Below, in pieces: positions 44,933 through 54,813 of a DNA stretch of 64,000 nt. The stretch's first letter is position 1. Each line of letters begins with the position of its first letter. The stretch spans positions 1,034,250-1,098,249 of the forward strand of contig NZ_LN875035.1 of assembly GCF_001282685.1 (NCBI RefSeq). The letters are read 5' to 3'. A program made the translations under genes and the position numbers. The notes beneath the pieces are model-generated. The model saw only the letters and a program-made list of their open reading frames with translations, did not search any database and was not told where the DNA came from. The stretch is from Niameybacter massiliensis. Lineage in GTDB: Bacteria; Bacillota; Clostridia; Lachnospirales; Cellulosilyticaceae.

Positions 44933-45005
44933 TATTTAAATTCTGAATTTTATATTTTATTTTTTTTAATAAGATACATTAACTTTTAATTGAAATGATT
45001 ACCAT

Positions 45006-45054
45006 AAAAAATGCCACTAGGAAAGTCATACGTACTAGTCCTAGCGGCATTTTT
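45006..45054 (-). terminator. Terminator of the helD gene
   Basis: Stem AAAAATGCCGCTAGG / CCTAGTGGCATTTTTT (one wobble) around an 18-base loop, 20 bases after the stop codon. Confidence 0.85.
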
Positions 45055-45075
45055 ACTCTTTTTATCATTAATCTA

Positions 45076-47262
45076 TTAAATAAGATAAGAACTTACTTCT
45101 CCTGTGTAATAAAAGCTTAATGTATGAAGAGCTCGTGTTGCTGCAATATACAATAATTGCTTATCAAAGTTATTGCAGTAGTGATCTTTATTGGTTTGAT
45201 AAACCATGACTGCATCATATTCAAGACCTTTAGCTTCAAAGATTGGGCTAATAATAAGTTTTCCATTTTTATTTTCCTCATCTTTAAAAATCTCTTGTAA
45301 ATAATGCGCTTCTTTTCTCGTCTTACATAAGATCGCAATATGCTTATAACCTTCTTCAAAGTAACATGCTAAAGTTTGTTTCATATCACTTATTAAGGCC
45401 TGTTCACTTGATGCTTCTATTAGCCTTGGCGCTTCTCCATGTCTTTCAAATGGAATCACTTGTTGTGTGCTTCCTCTTAACTTACCTGCAAATTCACAAA
45501 TCTCATAAGTTGAACGGTAACTCTTTAATAAATCAATTTGTAAACCTTTTCTTGGTTTTAGGATTTCCATAATCCCATCATAAATAGAAGCTTGAATAGG
45601 TTTTTCAATAGCCTGGCAGTAGTCCCCTAAAATGGTATACTGACCATTTCTAAAAATCATCTTAAAGATTTTGTAATGAATTGGATAGTAATCTTGGGCT
45701 TCATCAATTAAAACTTGCTTGATTGAGGCATATAAGCTCTCCCCTTCTAATCTAAGTTTCAAGTAAAGCAGTACTGCACCATCTTCATAAGCAACTTGCT
45801 TTTGTTCTAGACATTTTGCAGTGTGCTTCATCATTCCTTCGATACCTTCTGGTAATACTATTCCTTCTGCAAATTGATTAAAGAGTTTTTGCTTTCTCAT
45901 CAATCTTTCATAAACCTTAAGTACATTAACTCTAGTAAAACGAGTAATCGTACTCATAAAACAATCATACTCTTCTTGCACAAGGCGTCTTGCTTCTTCT
46001 TGTTCATCATGGGCAAATTTGGAATCATTCTCAAGTTTATCTACTAGCTCTTTGTAATAGGCTTTTTCTAAAGGTTTAATACGTTCTAAGAGAATTTTCT
46101 CAATACGTTTCAAACGCTTAATAATAGACATGTTTATTTGGTTATCTAAAAACTGTGTTTTAAGCTCTTTCGCACCCATAATTTTTTCTTCACGGTAGTA
46201 GACATCTTTAAAAATAATGCCTTCTTTTTCAATCCATTCAATATAACGTTCAAGCATGGTCATAAATGCTTCTGAACCTTTAAAAGCAATAGATGCACGA
46301 ATTCTATCACGATTTTTGCTACTAATAATAGCTTCTAGCTGACTATGCTTTTTGCCCATTCTTAAGTAGTTACCAAAATAAGCTTCAAATAAATCCTCTA
46401 ATGTTGCACACTCTACATTTTGTTCGCCAAGCTCTGGTAGTACTTCCGCTATATAATCACCAAATAGACTATTCGGTGATAAAATCATTACATCTTTATT
46501 GGTTAGTCCTTTTTCTCTTTGATTGTAAAGAAGAAAGGCAATGCGATGTAAAGCTATGGATGTCTTACCACTACCTGCTGCCCCTTGTACAATAAGCACA
46601 TCATTTTCTTCATCACGAATAATACGATTTTGTTCCTTTTGAATGGTTTCAACTATATTCCTCATTTGTCTGGAAGTGTTTTGACCTAGTGTTTGTTTAA
46701 GCATATCATCCGTAATAGCAATACTTGAATCAAAGAAAAACTTCAGCTCACCCTTTTCCACTTCATATTGTCTCTTAAGAAGCATTTCTCCTTCTATTTC
46801 TCCACATGGTGCTACATAGCTTGCTGGTCCTACTTCATGATTATAAAATAGTCCAGCAATAGGTGTACGCCAATCATAAACTAAAACCTCATAGGTATCA
46901 TCATTCATAGCATTGTGATAACCAATATAAACTTTTTCTTCACTCTCACCGTCTTCTTTAAAATCAAAACGTCCAAAATAAGGTGCTGGTAACATCTTTT
47001 GATAATTCATAACCTTTTCTAATTGATGTTTATACTGAGAAGTTTCGATGGCTTCCATATTGACGTACTGGCTCATATCAATGGCTTGATCAAACTCATC
47101 AATTGCATGCATACCTTCTTCCCACATTTCCTTACGTATGCCAAGGAGGGTCGCTTTTTGTTTATCTACTCCTTCAAGACCTTTATGAATTTCTTGCTTT
47201 AAAAAATCTATAGTTTGCTTTAAATAAGCTTTTTCTTGTTCTAATATAATTGAATCTAACAT
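45076..47262 (-). CDS. helD: HelD-like superfamily 1 (UvrD/Rep) helicase
   Basis: A 728-residue ATPase of the HelD group, which binds RNA polymerase and helps release stalled or inactive enzyme from DNA. The N-terminal ~90 residues form the charged coiled-coil arm (EKAYLKQTIDFLKQEIHKG), the hallmark separating HelD from UvrD. Next comes a DUF-like beta segment (YDWRTPIAGLFYNHEVG), then helicase motif I VQGAAGSGKTSIALHR (about residue 222), LILSP-type motif MILSPNSLF, motif II-like LIDEAQDYYPIHYK, LLKSYRST (IV) and AKGLEYDAVMVYQT with YIAATRAL near the C terminus. All motifs are intact. Monocistronic. Confidence 0.93.
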   Translation of the reverse strand: MLDSIILEQEKAYLKQTIDFLKQEIHKGLEGVDKQKATLLGIRKEMWEEGMHAIDEFDQAIDMSQYVNMEAIETSQYKHQLEKVMNYQKMLPAPYFGRFDFKEDGESEEKVYIGYHNAMNDDTYEVLVYDWRTPIAGLFYNHEVGPASYVAPCGEIEGEMLLKRQYEVEKGELKFFFDSSIAITDDMLKQTLGQNTSRQMRNIVETIQKEQNRIIRDEENDVLIVQGAAGSGKTSIALHRIAFLLYNQREKGLTNKDVMILSPNSLFGDYIAEVLPELGEQNVECATLEDLFEAYFGNYLRMGKKHSQLEAIISSKNRDRIRASIAFKGSEAFMTMLERYIEWIEKEGIIFKDVYYREEKIMGAKELKTQFLDNQINMSIIKRLKRIEKILLERIKPLEKAYYKELVDKLENDSKFAHDEQEEARRLVQEEYDCFMSTITRFTRVNVLKVYERLMRKQKLFNQFAEGIVLPEGIEGMMKHTAKCLEQKQVAYEDGAVLLYLKLRLEGESLYASIKQVLIDEAQDYYPIHYKIFKMIFRNGQYTILGDYCQAIEKPIQASIYDGIMEILKPRKGLQIDLLKSYRSTYEICEFAGKLRGSTQQVIPFERHGEAPRLIEASSEQALISDMKQTLACYFEEGYKHIAILCKTRKEAHYLQEIFKDEENKNGKLIISPIFEAKGLEYDAVMVYQTNKDHYCNNFDKQLLYIAATRALHTLSFYYTGEVSSYLI

Positions 47263-47356
47263 AGATTACTTATCCTCAACTTCCTCTTCTACTTGTTCCA
47301 AACCTTTATATTATGCTATTTTGATTTATTTAACAAGTAGAAATCCCCCCCTTTGT

Positions 47357-49015
47357 TCACACCTCCATAATAATAGACAATATAGTTGGTCTTCTCTTTG
47401 TTTTTTCATAGAGTAATTGCTCTACTACTTTTTTAATGTTGGCTTTTAAGATATACCATTCTACCATTTGATAAGCTAAGCACATTTCTAATTCTTTTGT
47501 TGCTACTGCTTTAACTTGATTAATAAGTTCTTCTGCATCTTTTGCATAGACAAATCCACGTGTAATCACATCTGGACCACCCATAATAGAATAGGTCTCT
47601 AAATCTATAGCTGCTACTACAATCAGCATTCCTTCTTCTGCAAGATGCTTACGATCACGAAGAACAATATTGCCTACATCACCTACTCCAATACCATCCA
47701 CTAATATATTACCTGCACGTACACGCCCTGTAATGACAGCCTTTTCATGATCTAACTCCAGAACATCACCATCTTGTAAAATAAAGATGTTTTCTTGCTT
47801 CATTCCCATCTCTTTTGCTAAATCACTATGATGTTTTAAATGTCTATATTCTCCATGTGCAGGCATAAAAAACTTAGGATGAGTTAAAGAATGAATGAGT
47901 TTTAATTCTTCCTTATATGCATGCCCCGATACATGTACATCTTCTATATCTTTATAAATAACTTCAGCACCCTTTTTATAAAGTTCATTAATAACCTTAG
48001 ATACTAATTTATCATTGCCTGGTATAGGTGAAGCAGAAATAATAAATAAATCATTAGGTTGTATTTTAATGACACGGTGATGTCCAAAAGCTATTCTTGC
48101 TAAAGCTGCCATAGGCTCTCCTTGGCTTCCTGTCGTAATAATGGTAATCTTATCATTGGAATAATTATGAATTTCTTCAAGAGGTATGAGCATATTCTCA
48201 GGTATGTCTAAATAACCTAATGTTTTAGCTACCTTTGTAATATTTTCCATACTTCTTCCACTGAAAGCTACTTTGCGGTTATGCTTTATAGAAGCATCTA
48301 TAATCTGTTGGATTCTATGAATATTTGAAGCAAAGGTTGCAACGATAACACGCCCTTTGACCCCTTCAAACAGTCTTCTTAATGTTTTACCTATCGTTTG
48401 TTCAGAAGGTGAGTGCCCTTTACGCTCTACATTGGTACTGTCTGCTAACAGAAGAAGTATTCCTTGTTTGCCAAGCTCTCCTATTCGTTCTAGATCCATT
48501 GTTTGCCCATCAATGGGGGTATAGTCTACTTTAAAATCCCCTGTATGAAAAATAATACCTTCTGGCGTATGAATAGCTATACAGCAAGCACCTGCTATAC
48601 TATGTGTACTTCTTATAAATTCAATTTTCATCTGCTCTAACTGAATACAATCTCCTGGCTCTACGCTATGCATTTTACAGTCTTTAGCTAAACCATGTTC
48701 TTGTAATTTATTTTCAATAATGCCTAGAGTTAGCCTTGTTCCATATAAAGGAATATTAATCTGTTGTAAAATATAAGGTACTGCTCCAATATGATCTTCA
48801 TGCCCATGGGTAAAAAATATCCCCTTTACTTGATCTTTATGGGCTAATAAGTAGGTAATATCTGGAATAATAAGATCTACACCATACATTTGTTCATCTG
48901 GGAATCCCATACCACAGTCAATCACGATGATTTCACTTTTATATTGGATTGCAGTAATATTTTTCCCAATACTTCCCAGACCACCTAACGGAATAACTTT
49001 TACTGTATCACTCAT
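47357..49015 (-). CDS. rnj: Ribonuclease J
   Basis: A 552-residue metallo-beta-lactamase/beta-CASP ribonuclease with 5'-3' exonuclease and endonuclease activity, central to mRNA decay and rRNA maturation in Gram-positives. The zinc site motif THGHEDHIGAVP is near residue 70; further motifs are LLADSTNVERKGHS, ATFASNIHRIQQIID, GSQGEPMAALARI, VHVSGHAYKEELKL and FMPAHGEYRHLKHH. ATG 49015 follows AAGGAGCGG; the longer frame to 49078 adds an unconserved tail overlapping the upstream terminator. Monocistronic after a strong terminator. Whether it is J1 or J2 cannot be settled without the rest of the genome. Confidence 0.95.
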   Translation of the reverse strand: MSDTVKVIPLGGLGSIGKNITAIQYKSEIIVIDCGMGFPDEQMYGVDLIIPDITYLLAHKDQVKGIFFTHGHEDHIGAVPYILQQINIPLYGTRLTLGIIENKLQEHGLAKDCKMHSVEPGDCIQLEQMKIEFIRSTHSIAGACCIAIHTPEGIIFHTGDFKVDYTPIDGQTMDLERIGELGKQGILLLLADSTNVERKGHSPSEQTIGKTLRRLFEGVKGRVIVATFASNIHRIQQIIDASIKHNRKVAFSGRSMENITKVAKTLGYLDIPENMLIPLEEIHNYSNDKITIITTGSQGEPMAALARIAFGHHRVIKIQPNDLFIISASPIPGNDKLVSKVINELYKKGAEVIYKDIEDVHVSGHAYKEELKLIHSLTHPKFFMPAHGEYRHLKHHSDLAKEMGMKQENIFILQDGDVLELDHEKAVITGRVRAGNILVDGIGVGDVGNIVLRDRKHLAEEGMLIVVAAIDLETYSIMGGPDVITRGFVYAKDAEELINQVKAVATKELEMCLAYQMVEWYILKANIKKVVEQLLYEKTKRRPTILSIIMEV

Positions 49016-49075
49016 AAAATACCGCTCCTTTTTTAAACTTTTTAATTTAGTTTTTCCTACATGTAAAAGTGTATG

Positions 49076-49120
49076 CAAAAAGTCCTACCTTTAGATTTAA
49101 TTCTAAAGGTAGGACTTTTT
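49076..49120 (-). terminator. Terminator of the mgtA operon
   Basis: A 19-bp stem, AAAAAGTCCTACCTTTAGA with its complement, around a 7-base loop. It lies just after the winged-helix gene that ends the mgtA operon. Confidence 0.88.
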
Positions 49121-49127
49121 CACATGC

Positions 49128-49625
49128 TTACTCACCACCAAACTTATATCCAACACCCCACATCGTTATAATAAATATAGGTTTAGCTGGATTTGGTTCT
49201 ATCTTCTTTCGTAGCTTTCTTATATGAGCCATAATATTGTTATCATCATAAGTATAATTATCTTTCCACACGCCATTATAAATCTGTTCTTTCGTATATA
49301 CTTTTCCTTTATTATTGGCTAATAAATATAAAATATCAAATTCTTTTGGAGTAAGTTGAATCACTTTGTTATCATAGCAGACACTTCTATTAACCATATC
49401 TATAGCTAACTTACCGCTTCTTATCTGCTCTGACTCCACTAGTGTCATTTCTTCACTCTCTTTTCTATTTAAAATCAAACAACCATATTCTTTATCTTTT
49501 AAACCTTTTAATCCTTCTAACAAATCTTCAAATTCCCTATTACTCCTAGCTTTTTCTTCAAGCTGAGTATAGATCCATTCACACACTTTAGCTTCAATCC
49601 CTATTGCCAATGCTTTTTTATTCAT
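49128..49625 (-). CDS. Winged-helix (OmpR/PhoB-type) regulator lacking a receiver domain
   Basis: A 165-residue protein. The C-terminal ~95 residues are a complete OmpR-type DNA-binding domain (VIQLTPKEFDILYLLANNKG; VYTKEQIYNGVWKDNY; NIMAHIRKLRKKIEP; IITMWGVGYKF). The N-terminal ~65 residues are too short for a receiver and lack a phosphorylatable Asp pattern. So it is not a standard two-component regulator, and no kinase gene is adjacent. ATG 49625 follows GAGG; it starts 19 bases after mgtA, with no terminator between, so it belongs to the M-box operon. It may control magnesium-related genes, an inference from context. Confidence 0.85.
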   Translation of the reverse strand: MNKKALAIGIEAKVCEWIYTQLEEKARSNREFEDLLEGLKGLKDKEYGCLILNRKESEEMTLVESEQIRSGKLAIDMVNRSVCYDNKVIQLTPKEFDILYLLANNKGKVYTKEQIYNGVWKDNYTYDDNNIMAHIRKLRKKIEPNPAKPIFIITMWGVGYKFGGE

Positions 49626-49644
49626 ATGACTTACCTCATTTCTC

Positions 49645-52350
49645 TTAAAGTAATTCGCCGTATTTTTTGACATAAATTTTCTTTAAGACTGTAACAAGTA
49701 TCATATAACATAATATAATGCCCACTAACCAAGCAAAGTAAATGGGTGGTATTGGATACATACCTATAGCTTTACCAAAGCTTGTGTATGGAATAATCGT
49801 TCCAATACCAATTGCAAGTGCTGTAACTAGTGTAACAGGTAAGGAAGCTCTACTTTGAATAAATGGAATTTTTGGTGTACGAATCATATGAATAACTAAA
49901 GTTTGTGACCATAGAGATTCTACAAACCATCCTGCATTAAAGAGTGCCATAAATAGCACTTTGTCTACACCTGGCTCATGATAATATCCACCACACACCA
50001 TTGGGCAAATAATAAAGTACATGAGTATATAAGTAACAATATCAAATACTGAACTTGTAGGCCCAATCCATGCCATAAAACTTCCGATAGATGATGCATC
50101 CCATTTACGAGGCTTCTTTAAAAACTCCTCATCCATATGATCCCATGGAATAGAAATACAAGAAATATCATAAATAAGATTCAACACAATAAGTTGTATT
50201 GCAAGCATAGGTAAAAAAGGTAAAAAGGCACTTGCAACTAATACAGAAAACATATTTCCGAAGTTAGAACTTGCTGTCATTTTAATATATTTAATCATAT
50301 TACCAAAGGTTTTTCTTCCTTCTATAACGCCTTCTTCTAAAACATTTAAGTCTTTTTCAAGTAAAATAATATCTGCTGATTCTTTTGCAATGTCTACTGC
50401 TGTATCTACTGAAATACCTACATCAGCTTCTTTCATAGCTGCCGCATCGTTGATGCCATCTCCCATGAAGCCTACTGTATGCCCATTTGCTCTTAGTACT
50501 CTTACAAGTCTTGATTTTTGTTGTGGTGAAAGCTTTGCAAAAATATTGCACTTTTCTACTTCTCGTGTTAATTCTTCATCATTCATATGCTCAATTTCAC
50601 TACCTAGCAGAAGCTTTTCAACACTTAGTCCCACTTGTTTACATACAGATCTTGTTACGCGTTCATTATCACCTGTTAGCACTTTCACCTCTACACCATA
50701 TTCTTTTAGAGATGCTATTGCCTTAGCTGTACTTGCTTTAGGTGGATCTAAGAAAGCTAAATATCCCATAAGTACCATATCTTTTTCATCTTTAGTAGAA
50801 AATACACCTTCAGCTGATGGATTTGTCTTTTGTGCAACAGCTATAACACGCATGCCTTGGTCGTTGAGCTGTGCTACTGTTTCAAGAATTTCTTTCTTAA
50901 TAGATTCTGTTAAAACAGTTACTTCTCCTTTATACTCTGCAAAACGGCAGCGATTAAGCATTTCTTCTACTGCACCTTTTGTTACCATTTGTGTCTTACC
51001 AAATTCATCTTCAAGTACAACACTCATACAACGTCTTTCAAAGTCAAAAGGTATTTCGTCTACTTTTTTATAACTAGCAAAAATCTCATCTTTTCCCATA
51101 TCCTTGGTATATTCAATAATAGCAAGGTCCATTAAATTCTTAAGTCCTGTTTGATAATAAGAATTCATAAATCCATGGCGTAGAACACGCTCATCTTCTT
51201 CCCCATGAATATCTAAATGGTACTCTAAAATAACTTTATCCTGTGTCAAAGTCCCAGTTTTATCTGTACATAATACATCCATTGCTCCAAAGTTTTGGAT
51301 AGAGTTTAAGTTTTTAACAATAGTTTTTTTCTTGCTCATCCTAGCAGAACCCTTAGCTAAGCTTGTAGTTACAATCATCGGTAACATTTCTGGTGTTAAA
51401 CCTACAGCTACTGAAAGTGCAAAAAGTAATGCTTCTACCCAATCTCCTTTTGTAAAACCATTAATAAAAAATACAATAGGTGCCATAACTGCCATAAATC
51501 TAATGAGTAACCATGAAACTGAATTCACACCTTTTTCAAATCCTGAAGCCACTTGAGTAGCCACAATAGTCTGAGATAAATTACCAAATAAAGTTTCATC
51601 TCCAACGGCCACTACAACCCCTAATGCTGTCCCACTAATTACATTGGTTCCCATAAAAGCTAAGTTATCACATTCTATAGCAGTTTGATAAACTCTGCCC
51701 TTTTTTAGTTCAACAACTTTTTCTACTGGTTCACTTTCTCCTGTTAACGCTGATTCACTTATAAATAGATCTTTTGCTTCTATGATTCTAAGATCAGCTG
51801 GTACCATATCACCTGCTGATAAGCATATAATATCTCCATTTACAACTTCTTCTAGCGGAATTTCTACCCTTCCTATTTCCTTGCGTTGTACACAAGTTGT
51901 AGTCTTAACCATCGCACTTAGTTTTTCTGCTGCATGACTGGACTTAGTCTCTTGTACAAACTTTAATATTCCACTTACAGCCACCATGGTTAACACAATA
52001 CCGACCGTTGTAAAGTCTGCTTCTCCACTTCCACTAAGAATCACATCTGTAAATAATGAAATTGTTGCTAATATAAAAAGTACCACTGTAAAAGGATTAA
52101 TAAATGCACTAATAAAGCGTTTTAATGCAGAATCCTTTTTCTCATGGGTAATACTATTAAATCCACATTCTTCTCTTGCTTTTTCTACTTGTTTAATTTC
52201 TAATCCCTCTAATGAAGTCCCCATATTTTCAAGTACAAATGCTTTGTGCTTAGTAGCTATATTTACAAGCCATTTATTAATCACGGCTTCACGTGCTTCT
52301 TGTTGTCTTCTCATTCTTTCTGCTTGGTTTTTAAAAATATTCTTTTTCAT
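49645..52350 (-). CDS. mgtA: Magnesium-importing P-type ATPase
   Basis: A 901-residue P3B-type ATPase that imports Mg2+ using ATP. Around ten membrane helices are visible. Key motifs: the actuator TGES (in [12 protein letters not shown]), the phosphorylated Asp in [14 protein letters not shown], the hinge [21 protein letters not shown], and the C-terminal membrane segments [15 protein letters not shown]. Length matches MgtA/MgtB. ATG 52350 has GGAGGGA at good spacing. Transcription passes an M-box riboswitch and then a 36-residue leader ORF before reaching mgtA, so low magnesium should turn the gene on. The winged-helix gene follows in the same operon. Confidence 0.96.
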   Translation of the reverse strand: MKKNIFKNQAERMRRQQEAREAVINKWLVNIATKHKAFVLENMGTSLEGLEIKQVEKAREECGFNSITHEKKDSALKRFISAFINPFTVVLFILATISLFTDVILSGSGEADFTTVGIVLTMVAVSGILKFVQETKSSHAAEKLSAMVKTTTCVQRKEIGRVEIPLEEVVNGDIICLSAGDMVPADLRIIEAKDLFISESALTGESEPVEKVVELKKGRVYQTAIECDNLAFMGTNVISGTALGVVVAVGDETLFGNLSQTIVATQVASGFEKGVNSVSWLLIRFMAVMAPIVFFINGFTKGDWVEALLFALSVAVGLTPEMLPMIVTTSLAKGSARMSKKKTIVKNLNSIQNFGAMDVLCTDKTGTLTQDKVILEYHLDIHGEEDERVLRHGFMNSYYQTGLKNLMDLAIIEYTKDMGKDEIFASYKKVDEIPFDFERRCMSVVLEDEFGKTQMVTKGAVEEMLNRCRFAEYKGEVTVLTESIKKEILETVAQLNDQGMRVIAVAQKTNPSAEGVFSTKDEKDMVLMGYLAFLDPPKASTAKAIASLKEYGVEVKVLTGDNERVTRSVCKQVGLSVEKLLLGSEIEHMNDEELTREVEKCNIFAKLSPQQKSRLVRVLRANGHTVGFMGDGINDAAAMKEADVGISVDTAVDIAKESADIILLEKDLNVLEEGVIEGRKTFGNMIKYIKMTASSNFGNMFSVLVASAFLPFLPMLAIQLIVLNLIYDISCISIPWDHMDEEFLKKPRKWDASSIGSFMAWIGPTSSVFDIVTYILMYFIICPMVCGGYYHEPGVDKVLFMALFNAGWFVESLWSQTLVIHMIRTPKIPFIQSRASLPVTLVTALAIGIGTIIPYTSFGKAIGMYPIPPIYFAWLVGIILCYMILVTVLKKIYVKKYGELL

Positions 52351-52429
52351 GTCTAATCCCTCCATTTATTCTTAATAACAAAATTGGATTGACACGAAAC
52401 CTGTCTATCTAACCTACTCTAGAAAGCAT

Positions 52430-52540
52430 CTATTTAGTTGTCCGTTTGCGGTGAGAAGAATGTTCATACGGCATCTCCTCACTTTTTTCACTTTTATACT
52501 GCTTATCAGGTCCCGTGCCGTTACTACTACTTGCGTCCAT
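52430..52540 (-). CDS. Leader ORF between the M-box and mgtA (36 aa)
   Basis: A 36-codon ORF with an unusually strong ribosome binding site (AAAGGAGGTGAG, five to six bases before ATG), ending 79 bases before mgtA. The peptide begins MDASSSNGTGPDKQYK, is polar, rich in Ser, Lys, Glu and His, with only two prolines and no membrane helix. Its RBS-ATG segment can pair perfectly over 13 bases with a downstream part of its own coding sequence. It sits in a position analogous to mgtL of Salmonella but shows no sequence similarity to it that I can see. It may be a regulatory leader peptide or a small Mg2+-related protein. Confidence 0.65.
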   Translation of the reverse strand: MDASSSNGTGPDKQYKSEKSEEMPYEHSSHRKRTTK

Positions 52541-52550
52541 TCTTCTCACC
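52450..52550 (-). promoter_or_regulatory. Inverted repeat sequestering the leader ORF start
   Basis: GGTGAGAAGAATG (52538-52550 on the minus strand) is perfectly complementary to CATTCTTCTCACC (52450-52462), 75 bases apart. The first arm contains the end of the Shine-Dalgarno sequence and the ATG of the 36-residue ORF. Pairing in the mRNA would block ribosome entry; a ribosome on the ORF would open it. Function is inferred; the repeat is directly visible. Confidence 0.65.
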
Positions 52551-52577
52551 TCCTTTAAATTAACAATACAAAAAAAA

Positions 52578-52790
52578 CCCCTTGCCAAAGCATAACAATG
52601 ACAAGGGGCCTATCGGCCTAATCTAATTCATCGTTCAAGCTTTAGCATCGTAGGGCGGTGAAATTGTGTTAGGTTATGCCTTGGTTTCGACATCCCCTGC
52701 TGACCAACTCATAGTGTCTCCACTATTTTGCGGTAACAATCCATATCCCTACGGTAGCCTCACCTACCGAAGTTATTTTGTTGTGATTAC
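52578..52790 (-). promoter_or_regulatory. M-box (ykoK-type) magnesium riboswitch with terminator
   Basis: On the minus strand the aptamer begins CTTCGGTAGGTGAGGCTACC, then GGATATGGATTGTTACCGC, AGTGGAGACACTATGA, GGTCAGCAGGGGATGTCGA and the closing pairs, matching the conserved M-box blocks in order (about 52637-52785). The expression platform is the terminator CCCCTTG/CAAGGGG with T8 (52578-52608). Mg2+ binding is expected to favour termination. A TATAAT -10 lies at 52798-52803 with a poor -35. Confidence 0.95.
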
Positions 52791-52890
52791 ATTTCTAATT
52801 ATATCAAAAAAATCTGATTTTACCAGAACCTTTTTCTTACTTTTTTCTTACTTTTAAATTTTTAGCATTTTAACATTTATAGTCTTAAGT

Positions 52891-54633
52891 CTATTCACTA
52901 TACTTAATAATCTTGATTACATTTATTCTATGCGCTTCTTCTTCTAATGTTTCATAAATAATAATGCTTACACTATCATTGCTCAAACTAAAGACTAAAT
53001 GATTTAATGTACGCCCATCTGAAGTCAATTTAAAAGCTTCATAATCTTTCTTATCAAGCTCTCCCCAACTAAGGGCCTTTACATCTTGTACATTATGTAA
53101 TTCCATTAAAGCTCTTTCAACATCTACAATTTCATACAGCGCAAATGTTTTATAAATTGATTTTAAACACTCTTGTTCGAATTTAAAATCACTATATGTT
53201 GTTTGCCACTTCTCTTCAAGCGATTTTTGTCTTTCTTCTTTTTCATTTTGTATCTGTTCAGTGGTTGCTTCTTTCTTCTTCAGTGCTTCTTGAACTTCTT
53301 TAGTAATCTCTTCATGTTTTCTATTAAAGATATCAATATAAGCTCTTGCACTTTTTATCTCTTCTTTACTCATAGTAAGCATACCTTCATAGGTACTAAT
53401 TTGAGCATCTTTCATACGTACTTCTTTTGTCATACGTTGCTCTTCCATCTCAACTTGCTGAATATGCTCTAAAATATTCTCTTCTGTAGCACTTGATAAT
53501 ATTTGTTCTTGTTCTGCAAACTTATTAAGTAGAGATTCCTTTTCTTCTACAAGTTTCTTAATACGTTCTTTTGTTTCTGCTTGGCTTCCTTCTTCATACT
53601 CAATCAATTTATTCTTAGATGTAATATACCTATCATTTTCTAATAACTTCTGTACAACTGCTTCATAGTTCTCTTCATTTTTAGCATGTTGCTGCATCAA
53701 GTCTTGATAAGCCTTATCTAATTTTATTCTCTCATCATTTGGTAGCCAACTTGGTAATATTTCTTCCTTACATTCTATTTGTCCACCCATAGCTTCTACA
53801 CAAAGTACGATTAATTGAGCAAAGAGTTCACGGATCAATTTATTTTTACCTAATGGCATTTGAAGCTCTAGTACAGTCTTGGCATCAAGAGGTTGTTTAA
53901 CTTGCTTATTTTCTTCCTCCTCTTCACACTCTTCTTTTTCTGTGTTTTCTATAACATTACTAGCTTCTAACTCCATATCATCATCTAGTTCAAAAACTTG
54001 AGCATCTTGAATCTCACCTATCGTTGATTCTTGTATGCCTTCTTTGATACTTATTTCGTTCATACTTTCTACTGAAGCTTCTTCTAATACAGCTTCTACT
54101 TTTTCAGTTTCATCTGTTATTTCACCTTCAGCTTCTATTTGCTGCTTTTCAACTTGCTTTCTTAATTCTCTTTGTAATGCTTTCTTTTCTTCTGCATAGC
54201 ACTTTGTAATTAAATCTGCTTTTTGTGAAGGCAATAATTCTTCTTTGAGCTCATAATGTTCTGCAACTTGATCAATGATAAAAACAGAAAGGGCATCATC
54301 TGAATCCTCTGCCTCTATACTTCCTCCTCTTAGTGCATTGCATTTTTCTTTTAAAATGTTCTTAAGATGAATTTCTAATTCTTCGCGTCCTAACATTTGC
54401 CAATTAAGCTTACTCTTTTCTAGAAGCTGATCTATTGAGAGCACCTCAGGTGCTTGTAAAGGCGTCTTTTTCATAAGTCCTGTTACTAAATTTGTTGCTT
54501 GTACTAATTTTTTTGCGACTTTTTGTCCTGTTTGTTTAGATATGTTGGTCATTGTAAAAGTTTCTAAAAGTGCAATTTGTTCTCTTAGCTCTTCTTCTGA
54601 AACCTTTTTTATGCCGTCAAATAAGTTTGCCAA
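52891..54633 (-). CDS. Large acidic coiled-coil cytoplasmic protein of unknown function (580 aa)
   Basis: Not recognised. The N-terminal ~160 residues are helical (EELREQIALLETFTMTNISKQ; KKLVQATNLVTGLMKK). A very acidic, low-complexity stretch lies at about 165-250, then a helical segment (KNKLIRELFAQLIVLCVEAMGG) and a long coiled coil (about 310-480, many Glu/Lys/Gln heptads). The last ~95 residues look globular with mixed alpha/beta (YSDFKFEQECLKSIYKTFAL; LNHLVFSLSNDSVSIIIYE). No signal or membrane helix. It is monocistronic with GGAG before ATG. The layout suggests a structural or scaffold role, but that is only an impression. Confidence 0.7.
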   Translation of the reverse strand: MANLFDGIKKVSEEELREQIALLETFTMTNISKQTGQKVAKKLVQATNLVTGLMKKTPLQAPEVLSIDQLLEKSKLNWQMLGREELEIHLKNILKEKCNALRGGSIEAEDSDDALSVFIIDQVAEHYELKEELLPSQKADLITKCYAEEKKALQRELRKQVEKQQIEAEGEITDETEKVEAVLEEASVESMNEISIKEGIQESTIGEIQDAQVFELDDDMELEASNVIENTEKEECEEEEENKQVKQPLDAKTVLELQMPLGKNKLIRELFAQLIVLCVEAMGGQIECKEEILPSWLPNDERIKLDKAYQDLMQQHAKNEENYEAVVQKLLENDRYITSKNKLIEYEEGSQAETKERIKKLVEEKESLLNKFAEQEQILSSATEENILEHIQQVEMEEQRMTKEVRMKDAQISTYEGMLTMSKEEIKSARAYIDIFNRKHEEITKEVQEALKKKEATTEQIQNEKEERQKSLEEKWQTTYSDFKFEQECLKSIYKTFALYEIVDVERALMELHNVQDVKALSWGELDKKDYEAFKLTSDGRTLNHLVFSLSNDSVSIIIYETLEEEAHRINVIKIIKYSE

Positions 54634-54754
54634 AATCCCATTCTCCTTTTACATACTATTCCTTGTTATTTGAAGGATAATTAAAATTTTATCATTTTTT
54701 AACTTTTATCGCTACTCAACTTCTCATATTTAGGTCTTTTTATATGTATTATAT

Positions 54755-54792
54755 AAAAAAAGTGAGCATTTATATTTTTATAAATGCTCACA
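54755..54792 (-). terminator. Terminator of the adenine deaminase gene
   Basis: Stem GTGAGCATTTATA / TATAAATGCTCAC with a 5-base loop, followed by T7 on the minus strand. Confidence 0.88.
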
Positions 54793-54813
54793 TATCTATT
54801 TGAATGTACAACT

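Noticed and set aside
50390-51073. A 227-codon open frame on the plus strand inside mgtA
   Set aside because: Antisense shadow of the MgtA catalytic core, with no promoter or ribosome binding site; the minus-strand protein carries all P-type ATPase motifs.
52430-52540. Leader ORF as an MgtL homologue
   Set aside because: Only the position is alike; the peptide is not proline-rich and shows no similarity that I can see, so homology is not claimed.
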